From contig NZ_BNJF01000003.1 in NCBI RefSeq assembly GCF_016587355.1, positions 868,001 through 932,000 on the forward strand: a stretch of 64,000 bases of DNA. The letters run 5' to 3'. The translations under genes and the position numbers were made by a program. This document shows positions 52,777 through 61,413 of this stretch, in pieces. The first letter of the stretch is position 1, and every line of letters starts with the position of its first letter. The notes under the pieces are model-generated. The model was not told the origin of the DNA. It was given only the letters and a program-made list of their open reading frames with translations, and made no database searches. This DNA comes from Ktedonospora formicarum (GTDB lineage Bacteria > Chloroflexota > Ktedonobacteria > Ktedonobacterales > Ktedonobacteraceae).

Positions 52777-53655
52777 GGGGAGGGTATGGCGCTGGTTGAT
52801 GGGAGGAATGCCGTTGAAACCAGCGTTGCTCCAGGCGATTTCGCAGGTGTGTGGGTTTGCCTGAGTTTGCAGATAGGCATAGAGCTTATGTGCGTCGCTG
52901 GTCTCGGACCAGTCGGGGACGGTCGCGGCATAGGTGCTATGGGAGGTACGCCGTCCCCCGGAGCCATCGCCATCCACGACGGTATCGACGACGATTCGCC
53001 GCGCGCCGCTGGTGAGCAGACTTTGCCCAAAGGCTTCCACACTACTAAAAGGCAGGCATGGGCTGACGGTGATCTGAGCCTTGATGCCGCTCTCACTCGC
53101 GGTTCGCACTACTTCCCTGCGCGCTGCGAGGGCTGGTCCCCCACGTAGGCGCTTGAGATAGGTCTGGTCGTCGGTCTCAATGGTCATGGAGAGCCAGGCG
53201 TAGGGAATCTGGCGCAAGAGTGGCAGGTCGCGCTCGACGAGCGGCGAGCGAGTTTGTACAACGAGCAGGTCGAGGTCGGGATAGCGCGCGAAGACTTCAA
53301 GGCACTGGCGCGTAGCCTGGTGCTTCCGCTCAAGTGGCTGATAGGGATCGGTGGTACTGCTCATGAAGATGCGCAGTTTGCGCCTCGTCTCCGGCTTCAT
53401 CTTCCCCAGGGCACGGTCTAGCAATTCGGCGGCGTTAGATTTGACCTGTACCGCCTCTCCCCAGGCTGCACCGCCTCCGCCAAAGGTCCAGTTAGGCAGG
53501 AATTGAGCATAGCAATACATACCACACGTAGTCTGCCCAAAGCCACACCCCAGGTAGGCCGAGAGCGCGTGTGTGAAGGGATAAGGTCCTGCCGCGAGGA
53601 AGCCGTTACGCTGTGGTGTTAAGATGCTCTTCACATCCTTTGAAGTCGTCTGCAT
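52768..53655 (-). CDS. Radical SAM protein, SPL-like, with unusual cysteine spacing
   Basis: About 295 residues. The start region YLGCGFGQTTCGMYCYAQ carries three Cys as C-x6-C-x3-C rather than the usual CxxxCxxC; RIFMSSTTDPYQPLE, LVVQTRSPLVERDLPLL and MTIETDDQTYLKRL follow the pattern of spore-photoproduct-lyase-like proteins. The Cys should bind a 4Fe-4S cluster. Start at 53655 (MQTTSKD) has no ribosome site but has a -10-like TACAAT 6 nt upstream, so it may be leaderless. Its last residues and TAG stop come from a palindromic repeat. Substrate unknown. Confidence 0.82.
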   Translation of the reverse strand: MQTTSKDVKSILTPQRNGFLAAGPYPFTHALSAYLGCGFGQTTCGMYCYAQFLPNWTFGGGGAAWGEAVQVKSNAAELLDRALGKMKPETRRKLRIFMSSTTDPYQPLERKHQATRQCLEVFARYPDLDLLVVQTRSPLVERDLPLLRQIPYAWLSMTIETDDQTYLKRLRGGPALAARREVVRTASESGIKAQITVSPCLPFSSVEAFGQSLLTSGARRIVVDTVVDGDGSGGRRTSHSTYAATVPDWSETSDAHKLYAYLQTQANPHTCEIAWSNAGFNGIPPINQRHTLPHM

Positions 53656-53707
53656 AGAACTATTGTACCATAAAATGGTGGTCGGGGTATAGATCTCTCG
53701 CCTAAAG

Positions 53708-54382
53708 TCATGCGTGATCAAGCCAGCCCAGTCTGGGGGCAATTGCTGAGTTCAGTTGCAACAGAATAAGTATCACGATGCTGAAGTAGTTATTGATGAG
53801 GCAAAAGAGCATGGCGACCGCGTATAGTACCTGATACAGGACAATGCGTCTTTGGGTGGCGACACGGATCGCGTCTGTCACTTCATCTTTCAGCAAGCCT
53901 GCTCGCTGTGCATAGTGCCAACTGGCGAAGAGGATACCTCCAAGCAAGAGGAGGTGGAGCCAGTAGAGCGCGAGAGCCAGGCGATAGGTGATGAACTCGG
54001 CCAGGAGTCCCGTTGAGAAGGGCATAAGTGAAATGATGAATAAAAAGGCCAGGTGAAGCCAGGTGAGATGGCGATTACTTGTCCTAAAATGGCTGAGCTG
54101 CGTCTGCTGACCAACCCAGAAGATACCAAGGGTGAGAAAACTCATGATATAGGGAAGAAAGTGGGGAACTATCACCCATAACGCACCCAGTAAAGCCAGT
54201 TCCTTCCCCCACCCCTGGCTGGTCCAGAGGAGTGGAGTGCTAAACCTGGCGCTCCCGTCCGCCAGAGCAGGGGTGCGCAAATCGAGCACGAGCAGGGTCA
54301 TCGCGACGGCAAAAATGCCGTCAGAGAGGGCTGCGAGCCGATCCAGGTTTTGGCCCGCGATCCGATTATAAAATATCTTCAT
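53708..54382 (-). CDS. TMEM175-family (DUF1211) membrane protein, putative K+ channel
   Basis: A 224-residue protein with about six helices. The first helix carries the family signature RLAALSDGIFAVAMTLLVLDL; the FSDG-like element lines the pore in bacterial and animal TMEM175 channels. Bacterial members work as tetramers of a single six-helix unit, and the length fits. A short AGGA precedes the ATG. It is divergent from the TetR gene at 54624; the intervening operators could also affect it. Confidence 0.88.
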   Translation of the reverse strand: MKIFYNRIAGQNLDRLAALSDGIFAVAMTLLVLDLRTPALADGSARFSTPLLWTSQGWGKELALLGALWVIVPHFLPYIMSFLTLGIFWVGQQTQLSHFRTSNRHLTWLHLAFLFIISLMPFSTGLLAEFITYRLALALYWLHLLLLGGILFASWHYAQRAGLLKDEVTDAIRVATQRRIVLYQVLYAVAMLFCLINNYFSIVILILLQLNSAIAPRLGWLDHA

Positions 54383-54532
54383 ATCATTCCTATGCTAACG
54401 CACAATCACCCTCAGTATATCTTTTCGCCAGCGTGAGGTGCAATGCTGGCGGTGAAAGTACTGCGCGATCTGCCTGAGTTATCCGCGAGAAAAATGCTTA
54501 GGCAGGTGAGCAAAAAATTTGAGATTGCAAAA

Positions 54533-54600
54533 CTAACCAGTTAGTTAGATCTTGACAAGGCAGGAATGAACGTGTATATTCTAACTATCTGGTTAGTTAG
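54533..54600 (+). promoter_or_regulatory. TetR promoter flanked by two inverted operator copies
   Basis: A consensus TTGACA (54552-54557), 17-nt spacer and TATATT (54575-54580). CTAACCAGTTAGTTAG lies just upstream (54533-54548), and CTAACTATCTGGTTAG just downstream (54581-54596), its inverse at 14 of 16 positions. Two dimers could bracket the promoter and block it. The TetR gene starts at 54624. Confidence 0.8.
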
Positions 54601-54623
54601 AACGGAGGGATGAGCAAGGATAC

Positions 54624-55298
54624 ATGGGACAGAAACAAAAGCGGGACTCCCAGGCGGCTAAGGCAGCCATCCTGGAGGCGGCTAAAGAGATTTTCGCGCG
54701 CGATGGCTTTGGCGCGGCACGCGTTGACGCGGTGGCCGAGGCGGCTGGCTATAATAAGAGCCTCATTTTCCAATACTTCGGAGATAAGCTGGGCCTGTAC
54801 AAGGCGGTGGTGTACAGTTGCAAGGAGCAAGTGGAGGATGACCTGATCACGATTATGCAGAATAGTATCCAGAGCGACGAGCAGATCAATACTGAACAGT
54901 TCAGGTCGTTCATGGCATCCGTGATCCGGCAATACTTCGATTACCAGATCAGTCAACCTCGCAAGGTGCGCATACTGGCCTGGGAGATGGCGGAGGGCTG
55001 GCAAACATCCATGCTTATTGAACCAGGCGATGGACCGCACTGTTTCCGCAATAAATTCAAGGTTGTCAGCAACTATCTGGAGAAGGCGCGCACTCAGGGC
55101 ATTGTTCGCCCGGAGATCGACCCTCAGCTTCTCGTCGCGCATGTGTTGAATATGTGCTTCTTCCATGTCCTCTCAATCCCACGCTACCAGTTACATTTTC
55201 CTGAACGCGACTTTTCCTCGCCCGAAGCACTCGCACAGGCCCGCGAACAAATCGTGATCCTGGTGCTTCATGGCGTTATGGCTTCTTCTAAAATCTAA
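54624..55298 (+). CDS. TetR-family transcriptional regulator of the DHA2 exporter
   Basis: A 224-residue regulator; helix-turn-helix at about 10-55 (AAILEAAKEIFARDGFGAARVDAVAEAAGYNKSLIFQYFGDK in parts), then a large ligand domain rich in aromatic and hydrophobic residues. AAGGA precedes the ATG. Its promoter is bracketed by inverted operators, so it is self-repressing. The DHA2 exporter gene follows 134 nt downstream, a classical repressor/efflux pair. Confidence 0.93.
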   Translation: MGQKQKRDSQAAKAAILEAAKEIFARDGFGAARVDAVAEAAGYNKSLIFQYFGDKLGLYKAVVYSCKEQVEDDLITIMQNSIQSDEQINTEQFRSFMASVIRQYFDYQISQPRKVRILAWEMAEGWQTSMLIEPGDGPHCFRNKFKVVSNYLEKARTQGIVRPEIDPQLLVAHVLNMCFFHVLSIPRYQLHFPERDFSSPEALAQAREQIVILVLHGVMASSKI

Positions 55299-55401
55299 TG
55301 CGAAAACCAACCCTCATATGAGGGCACGGCGCCGCCTGGTCGGCGGATAGCACTAGCCGCGACAGCGACGTTGGTGTTCGTATCAATAGGAACGCGCTCA
55401 G
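55292..55401. repeat. Second repeat family, copy 2, with inverted ends
   Basis: AAAATCTAATGCGAAAACCAAC (split here after 20: AAAATCTAATGCGAAAACCA) near 55290-55313 is partly inverse to GTTGGTGTTCGTAT at 55370-55384, and GCGCTCAGATTTT (about 55394-55406) inversely matches the AAAATCTGAGCGC before copy 1. The core GCACTAGCCGCGACAGCG matches copy 1. It lies between the TetR and exporter genes and may be a small nonautonomous element or a shared leader hairpin. Confidence 0.5.
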
Positions 55402-55432
55402 ATTTTCGACAGCAGTAAGGAGACTGCAATCC

Positions 55433-56983
55433 ATGCAAACTAATTACCGGTGGCAGGCAACAATCGTGCTGGTCCTGGGCCTCTTTATGGCGGTTCTGGA
55501 CAATACGATTGTGAGCGTAGCTTTACCACAAATACAGAAAGCATTTAACGCGAGCTTTGACGCGGTCACCTGGGTCTCGACCGGCTACTTTCTCTCGCAA
55601 GCAGCGGTTATTCCGATCATAGGCTACCTGAGTGATCGCCTGGGGACAAAAGTGGTGTATCTCACGGCTCTGGGCCTCTTCACTGTGGGGTCGGCACTCT
55701 GCGTCTTCGCGCCCAGCGAGGAGTGGTTGATCGCCTTCCGGGTCGTCCAGGGACTCGGCGGCGGCGCGATGATGCCGACGGCCTTCACGCTGATCTATCG
55801 TCTCTTCGGGCCAACTGAGCGAGGTCCAGTTACGGCAACGGTTGGCATCCCAATCTTCCTGGCTCCGGCCTTTGGCCCCACAATTGGTGGCTATCTGACC
55901 ACGACCTTTGATTGGAGTTCTATCTTCACAATCAATCTCCCAATCGGGCTGGTCGCGTTTGTTCTGGCGCTGTTCATCCTGCGTAATCGCGATCAGGAGC
56001 GCATAGCAGCAGGCGATGAGCACCCAGGCTTAGGACAAAGCGTCGATATCGCGGGACTCCTGCTCTCGATGCTAGGCTTCACGACCCTGGTCTATGGCAT
56101 TACCGAGGCTGGCACGCGAGGCTGGGGCGATCCGCTGGTGATTGGCTTTATGATCGCGGGCAGCGTAATCCTGGTGGTCTTCGCGCTCGTCGAGCTGTTT
56201 GTCGCTAGCGATCCCGTGATCAACCTGCGCCTGTTCGGGCAATATACATTCGCGATCTCCAATTTCTTGATGTGGGTTGTGAGCGCGGTGCTCTTCGGAA
56301 GCCTCTTCTTGCTCCCCTTCTTCTTCGAGAATGTGCAGCATAATACGCCCTTTGAGGCTGGTCTCTGGCTGATGGCGCAGGGAATCGCGACGGCGGTAGG
56401 AATGACCTTCGGTGGACGCCTGTATAACCGGGTGGGGCCACGTCCCCTGGCGTTTGTGGGGCTGATCCTGTTGGGTGCTGGCACCTATGGGTTGACACAA
56501 CTCGACATCTCGACGACTGGTGGTACGCTTCAGGGCTGGCTCATCCTGCGCGGAGTCGGGTTGGGGCTAACCAATACCGCTCTTCAGACCGTAGCACTCG
56601 CAGCTGTGAGCAACAAGGATATGGCGCGTGCCTCGTCGCTGGTCAATGTGATGCGTATGGTCTTCTCAGCGGTAGGGGTCGCCGTTCTGACGACCTACCT
56701 GAGCCAACAGGCCACATCTCACGCCAAATCGGCACAGAACATCGCCGCCTCCTGCGCCGCGACAGTAGGCAGGCAAGCCGGCGCGGTGAAGGACTGCGTG
56801 ACCCAGCATGTCACGATCATGGGCCTTAATGATACCTTCTGGCTGGTCTTGATCGGATGCGCCATCTGCGTCGTCGTCGCTCTGGTGCTCGGACGCGATC
56901 CCGCGCTTGAGGCGGTCAAGCGTGCCCGCGCCAACGGCGAGGAGATCCAGGCTACCGAGATGCCTGTAGCCCTCGGCGAGTAG
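55433..56983 (+). CDS. DHA2-family (EmrB/QacA-like) multidrug exporter, 14 helices
   Basis: A 516-residue MFS protein with about fourteen helices. Motif D1 reads LDNTIVSVALPQIQKAF, motif A lies at GYLSDRLGTKVVY, and motif C at GPTIGGYL. It exports drugs or toxic metabolites using the proton gradient. AAGGAG precedes the ATG. Downstream of a TetR gene with bracketing operators, it is probably induced by its substrate. A perfect 23-bp stem terminator closes it. Specific drugs cannot be named. Confidence 0.94.
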   Translation: MQTNYRWQATIVLVLGLFMAVLDNTIVSVALPQIQKAFNASFDAVTWVSTGYFLSQAAVIPIIGYLSDRLGTKVVYLTALGLFTVGSALCVFAPSEEWLIAFRVVQGLGGGAMMPTAFTLIYRLFGPTERGPVTATVGIPIFLAPAFGPTIGGYLTTTFDWSSIFTINLPIGLVAFVLALFILRNRDQERIAAGDEHPGLGQSVDIAGLLLSMLGFTTLVYGITEAGTRGWGDPLVIGFMIAGSVILVVFALVELFVASDPVINLRLFGQYTFAISNFLMWVVSAVLFGSLFLLPFFFENVQHNTPFEAGLWLMAQGIATAVGMTFGGRLYNRVGPRPLAFVGLILLGAGTYGLTQLDISTTGGTLQGWLILRGVGLGLTNTALQTVALAAVSNKDMARASSLVNVMRMVFSAVGVAVLTTYLSQQATSHAKSAQNIAASCAATVGRQAGAVKDCVTQHVTIMGLNDTFWLVLIGCAICVVVALVLGRDPALEAVKRARANGEEIQATEMPVALGE

Positions 56984-56992
56984 GTAATCCTC

Positions 56993-57042
56993 AAAGAGAA
57001 CAAAGTGGCAGGTCCGGGCGGACCTGCCACTTTGTTCTCTTT
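56993..57042. terminator. Perfect 23-bp stem, bidirectional terminator
   Basis: The arm 56993-57015 (AAAGAGAACAAAGTGGCAGG...) is matched perfectly by 57020-57042 around a GGGC loop. A-rich and T-rich ends suit both directions. It ends the exporter gene (plus) and the APH-like gene (minus). Confidence 0.9.
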
Positions 57043-57049
57043 GGGAATT

Positions 57050-58000
57050 TTACATGCTGGCTCTTTCGTTCAGAATAGCGTCGAAGCGCTGGCAAACCAT
57101 ACGGTAGGCATCTTCGTTCCCGGCCTTGGCGAAGAAGCGCATACCATCCAGGGTCGTATAGCATTCGTAGCATAGAAGGCGCTGCTCAAAGGCTGGCACT
57201 TCGATACCACGCTGGCGATAGTGATTCTGGAAGTGCTCGCGAATGTTGAGCCAGGGATTCCAGAAATCAAGACAGGTGATGTCGTAGACAAAATCACCAT
57301 AGCGAGCATCGACCCAATCAATGACACCAGTGATCTGGTCGCCATCGGCGAGGATGTTGCGCGTGCTGTAGTTACCGTGTACGAGGTAACGTTCCTCAGG
57401 ACAGTAAGCAAGCAAGCCACACATCCGCTGATAGATGTCATTAAAGCGATCTCGCTCAAGGAAGGTATCATCAAAGAGATGATGCCACTTCCCATAGTAG
57501 TCATGCTCGTCATCCTCACCCGCGATCCTGCGCAGGAAGCCATGCCAGCTTGAAGCCATCCCCTGCTCCTGGTCATCAATGACGCCATAGCCACTGCTCT
57601 CGCTCACGTCGATGTGATGAATGGCATCCAGTATGTCGATGATTTGCGGAACGAAGCGCTCCTGCTCCCACGGTTTCAGGTTTTCGAGCATTTGACCGGG
57701 TATACGGGGCTGGATCGAATAGTGCAGCGCTCCCAGGCGACCTATGTGTAGGGTGGGCGCGACCGGAACCGGCGATGAGGCCAGTTTACGCAATAAGAGC
57801 GCTTCTTTCGGCAGGTTGGAAGAGAGCATGTTGTCGCGGTTGAAGTGTGCCACATAGGCGGAACCACCCGTTCGGAAGGCCAGGGTACGCATAACCTGAC
57901 CACCCTCCAGGGGCTCAATGTCCGTAATAGGCTCGGCAAAGTGCTGGCTAAGCGCGGCAAGCGCCTGCTCCTGGCTGACAATGGGTCTGAGATCGGGCAT
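57050..58000 (-). CDS. Aminoglycoside-phosphotransferase-like protein with altered catalytic motif
   Basis: A 316-residue APH-fold protein: MRTLAFRTGGSAYVAHF near the N-terminus, then LVHGNYSTRNILADG and GVIDWVDARYGDFVYDI, as in hygromycin-phosphotransferase-like enzymes. The catalytic Asp of the HGD motif is Asn here (HGN), which normally cripples phosphotransfer; the following metal-binding IDW is kept. It may be inactive or regulatory, or use a different mechanism. The ATG at 58000 follows AAGGAG. Cytosolic, monocistronic. Confidence 0.87.
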   Translation of the reverse strand: MPDLRPIVSQEQALAALSQHFAEPITDIEPLEGGQVMRTLAFRTGGSAYVAHFNRDNMLSSNLPKEALLLRKLASSPVPVAPTLHIGRLGALHYSIQPRIPGQMLENLKPWEQERFVPQIIDILDAIHHIDVSESSGYGVIDDQEQGMASSWHGFLRRIAGEDDEHDYYGKWHHLFDDTFLERDRFNDIYQRMCGLLAYCPEERYLVHGNYSTRNILADGDQITGVIDWVDARYGDFVYDITCLDFWNPWLNIREHFQNHYRQRGIEVPAFEQRLLCYECYTTLDGMRFFAKAGNEDAYRMVCQRFDAILNERASM

Positions 58001-58802
58001 AAATGTGCTCCTTATGTTACTCTCTACGCACGCATCCCGAAAGGGCGCGCGAACTCGCAATACAATAATGTGGAAGAGTTGGGGAAAGCACGTCGAACGC
58101 GAGCATAAGGAGGTTGTGGGATGCCCTTGCTAAGAAAACCTGAGCGTGGCACGACAAAGCCACTGGCTTTCACATAAAGACTGGGCAGAGTATAAAGGAA
58201 GGGGAACTCGCGATGAACCTGGGTCGCTCCTCCTGCTCAACGTCCGCCACCGGTCACACATTCCATAGTGGATCGCACGCAAACGCGCACAGCACCATAT
58301 GTAGCCGCGTCGCTTTAGCAGCGGCTTGCAACCAGTGGAGAGATTAGCAGGTTAAAGTCCACGTCATCGGAGAAGATACCTTTCTGTGTGGAGGACTACT
58401 CTTCTAATCTTACCCAATTTCAGCGAGAATTTCAAGGGGGTATGTAGGGGGCGCCACATCTATTTGCAACCAGTGAGCACATCAGGAAGGTTCGAGCTTG
58501 CTTTCGTTCAACAGTCCTTCTATACTACGTATACGAGTATTTCGGTTGTCACCATCGAAGGACATGAGTGTGCGGTTTGCGCGCAGGCTCCAAGGTGACC
58601 GGGTTGTGGTTCATCCCCGCTGGTTCTCTCGTGTGTCTTGATCGTTGAGACCTCGCGGAGGACACAGGCGTACCAGGAGAGGACAGTGGTTATGCCTCTC
58701 ACAAGATGAACCCCTTCAACGTGCGCTCCCAGAGGCATTGAGAAGGAGAAACCGCCGATTGCTCAGTGTCATGTCCCATCCAATCGAGGGAGAAAGATCG
58801 CG
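58001..58802. other. Gene-free stretch with one 30-bp repeat
   Basis: No credible gene. A reverse 30-bp repeat lies at 58296-58325 (CATATGTAGCCGCG...). Short frames here lack ribosome sites and families. The base composition changes toward higher GC to the right, where the orphan genes begin. Confidence 0.55.
58296..58325 (-). repeat. 30-bp interspersed palindromic repeat
   Basis: A perfect reverse copy standing alone, about 300 nt upstream of the APH-like gene start and not next to a stop codon. Confidence 0.9.
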
Positions 58803-59015
58803 ATGAGCGACTACCAAAACTATATGCGCGAGGTGCGCAGTGTCGTGCAAGACCTGCTCCTCCGCACGGCGGAGGAGCAGGCCGATGAGCTGATGGGGTG
58901 GCCCTTCGATGCAGCCGAGGCGATGTCTCAAATGCTGTTCGAGCAGCTGGGTGAGGAGAAGGCCCTGGAGCTGCGGAGGGCACTGACTCAGCGGGGCTTC
59001 GTGATCCGGCCTTGA
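58803..59015 (+). CDS. Small high-GC orphan protein, 70 residues
   Basis: Acidic and helical: MSDYQNYMREVRSVVQDLL, EEQADELMGWPFDAAEAM, then EQLGEEKALELRRALTQRG. GAGGGAGA lies before the ATG. No signal peptide, membrane helix or known family. Strong G/C third-position bias. It could be a small regulatory or adaptor protein. First of four similar-looking orphan genes within 3.4 kb. Confidence 0.6.
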   Translation: MSDYQNYMREVRSVVQDLLLRTAEEQADELMGWPFDAAEAMSQMLFEQLGEEKALELRRALTQRGFVIRP

Positions 59016-60024
59016 TCTCCTGAAGTTGCGGAGGGAAGCGCCGAGCCTCTCCTCTCGCTGAGCAAGACACTGTGCAACAGGAATGCGGGTGGACTCGCGA
59101 CGTGCATACGCCAATCCGGCGCGTGCATGGCGCGGTTCGCCCGTGTTTTGTTGATTCAGACAATTTGGGCTTGACGCTCACGATAGGCTTGTTGGCGACA
59201 TCGACCAGAACAGTACTATTTCGGTCGATGTCCTCTCACGTGCGTCAGAGGAGTTCCACACGAGCAGGTCCCTTGACCAGATGCTGGGATAGAGATGCCA
59301 CACGAGAACGCACTGGATGATGTGTGCGCCTGGTGGAAGACAGATGGACATCGGGAGAGGCTGCCTCAGAGCAGGAGGCCGGAGGGGCGAATTCCTGAGG
59401 CGCAGCACATGTAAGTGCAGAAGCAGAGAGATCTGGCAGATAGGAGCAGTCTCTCACACGGAAAGACAGAGATTGAGGCTGTGGCTGGCTTTCACAACGA
59501 GGCCCCATTGGGATATGCGCAGGCTTGAGAGCCTGGGTGAGAGCCTTGCGCCACATCTCTTGCCATCGCTCATTACACACAGCGTTGCGCAAGGCAAGCA
59601 TGGGGTTGACATGGTCATGTTGCCAGTGCATCCCCGAGCCTTTCAGGCGCGCTTGAACGACGAGCTTGTTGGCACTCTCCACCATGCCGTCCAGGTCTCA
59701 TCAAAAGATACCTGGAGATCTTCTTCTAAACTTACACCTTCAGCGGATCATCGCGAACACTTGCAGCAGAAGAAGATCTACTCGAATGCTTCCAAGTATA
59801 GGGAAAGAGCCGAACAAATGCAACATACAAAGGAGGAGCGGGTACGAATCTTTCCCACCAACTTGCATTGGCGGCAATAACTGTTTATACTAGACCCGTT
59901 CAATTATATCCTCTCTCTACATCACGCGAAGCAGTCTATTCCGTGGACTGTTGTGGTGGAGAAAGGATGATCCCTACGATATGGGGCAGTAGATAAGCTG
60001 ATCCCCATGACAAGAGGACCTGAA
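59016..60024. other. Region with a transposase relic and no intact gene
   Basis: Apart from the transposase remnant listed separately no frame has a recognisable product. A plus-strand frame over 59317-59880 is the mirror of that relic. Confidence 0.55.
59245..59690 (-). pseudogene. Remnant of an ISKra4-type transposase, C-terminal end
   Basis: The minus strand reads MVESANKLVVQARLKGSGMH, then HDHVNPMLALRNAVCNERWQEMW (in parts), which matches the conserved C-terminus of ISKra4-family transposases, where VESANK carries a likely catalytic Glu. Upstream in the same frame a stop appears within a few codons and no further homology is seen; downstream the frame continues into an unrelated Pro/Ser-rich tail. 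No terminal repeats were found. It is a decayed insertion marking this high-GC region as a landing site of mobile DNA. Confidence 0.7.
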
Positions 60025-60615
60025 ATGGGACCCTTTTTCGAGGCAGTCGCACTGGAACTCCTTCAGGGCTTCCGCCTGAACATCGCCGAATTCACTCGCA
60101 ACAGCGGGTACTTCGATGGTGGCAAGTTCGAGTTTGACGACTGGGCGCTAACTCAAAGCCTCAACCTGTGGCGAGAGGCGAACGAGGAGATCGCCGGGGT
60201 TCGCCAGTCCATCAAGACCGGCTCCTACGAGGAGATCAAATTCGTCCGACAGGTACAGGCAATCCTGAAGGGCGCATCCCTGTTCGTCAACAATGCCTCT
60301 GAAATGCTGGTCGCCAACATGATCAAGGCGCGCGGTCAGCTCGTCGAGGCCCTGAAAGGGCAGGACCAGCTTCGCGGCGAGGACCACACCGTCATTCAAG
60401 AACTGACTGACCTGGACCTCACTCCCGCTGACTGGGAGCCCTTCAAGCTCCACAAGCTCTACAGGCTCGTCGAACGCCTGGGCGACGAGCAGGTTTCTAC
60501 CGCGCTCAGCCAGCTCGGCAGGGCCATCGACTCTGACGAGCAGTTCTCCCTGGCCCATTACCAAGTCGATCACGTACTCGGGTGGGAGCCGCTCCCGGAG
60601 CCCGAAGAACGCTGA
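60025..60615 (+). CDS. Uncharacterised high-GC orphan protein, 196 residues
   Basis: Soluble, acidic, mostly helical: GPFFEAVALELLQGFRLNIAEF near the N-terminus, LWREANEEIAGVRQSIKTGS, QAILKGASLFVNNASEML and LVEALKGQDQL. No family or motif recognised, no signal peptide. AGAGGA precedes the ATG at 60025; an ATG at 60007 is in frame. Third positions mostly G/C. A perfect 16-bp stem terminator follows. It resembles the orphan at 18210 in composition and layout, not in sequence. Confidence 0.7.
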   Translation: MGPFFEAVALELLQGFRLNIAEFTRNSGYFDGGKFEFDDWALTQSLNLWREANEEIAGVRQSIKTGSYEEIKFVRQVQAILKGASLFVNNASEMLVANMIKARGQLVEALKGQDQLRGEDHTVIQELTDLDLTPADWEPFKLHKLYRLVERLGDEQVSTALSQLGRAIDSDEQFSLAHYQVDHVLGWEPLPEPEER

Positions 60616-60651
60616 GGCCCTCTTCCCTCGCGAGGGATCGGGGAGTGTCGC

Positions 60652-60692
60652 GGGCCGACCACGCAGCAGCATCATCGCTGCGTGGTCGGCCC
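60652..60692 (+). terminator. GC-rich terminator hairpin
   Basis: GGGCCGACCACGCAGC (60652-60667) is matched perfectly by 60677-60692 around a 9-nt loop, 37 nt after the orphan stop. No U-tract. Confidence 0.75.
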
Positions 60693-61122
60693 CGCCGACT
60701 TCCCTGCTCAATGTACTACTTTATTAGCTTGCTAAATTGTACATGCCCTATGCGATTTGATCCGCTTTTTTTCCCTCCATACCCCCAGTTTGCCAACTGA
60801 GCGCAGTGTAACTTGACGCTCCATCGAGCCTCATAGTAGTATGATCTCATCAACATCCCCCAACATCTATGGCCTACGCGCTTTCGCTCTCGCCTGATGA
60901 GATCGCTGAATTCGCGAGCTAGAGAAACTGGGACAACAGGGAACTCACTGCTGATCGCAGACAGAGATCCCCACGGGCGAGCGATCTGGTGCATTTCTTC
61001 TACAGGAAGCCACTGTAAACCCCGGCATATCATCGTGTGTGTCGGGATTCTGGCAGTCGGTACATTGCCAGTACTCCTCCTGGTAGGCAGGGGGAGAAGC
61101 AAACTCCTGGAAGGACGACACC
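60693..61122. other. Gene-free gap between orphan genes
   Basis: No gene on either strand and no repeat of the two main families. Composition changes from AT-rich (60700-60860) to GC-rich toward the next orphan gene. Confidence 0.45.
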
Positions 61123-61347
61123 ATGGCCAGTGCCGATAGACTCCGGCTGGCAGCCTTTGAGTTGAAGGAGGCCGCCGACAGGCGGCGCTACGACAACCCC
61201 GAGAAGCAGGCGATTCAGCAGGCCGCCGAGCTCTGCGAGAAGGCGGCGGACGCGGCGTCCACCGGCGACTCGACCCAGGCGGACAGCCTCAAGCGGCAGG
61301 CGGACGCCCTCCTCAGAGGGCCGGGCAACTACGAGCCCCCCTGCTGA
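61123..61347 (+). CDS. Small high-GC orphan protein, 74 residues
   Basis: A charged helical protein with long Ala/Glu/Lys/Arg stretches (LAAFELKEAADRRRYDN, QQAAELCEKAADAAS, SLKRQADALLRG) likely to form a coiled coil or helical hairpin, ending in a Cys. GGAAGGA lies 8 nt before the ATG. Almost all third positions are G or C. No family recognised. A 10-bp GC-rich hairpin follows at 61376-61413. Confidence 0.65.
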   Translation: MASADRLRLAAFELKEAADRRRYDNPEKQAIQQAAELCEKAADAASTGDSTQADSLKRQADALLRGPGNYEPPC

Positions 61348-61375
61348 TGCTGATCGCAGCGCCACGTGAGTAGAT

Positions 61376-61413
61376 GAAGCCGGGAACCTCCCCCAAGGGC
61401 GGCTCCCGGCTTC
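61376..61413 (+). terminator. GC-rich terminator hairpin
   Basis: GAAGCCGGGA (61376-61385) is matched perfectly by TCCCGGCTTC (61404-61413), followed by GTTGGTTTGTT. Confidence 0.7.

Noticed and set aside
59317..59880. Plus-strand frame of 187 codons
   Set aside because: The opposite strand holds the recognisable transposase C-terminus; this frame has no family and no good start.
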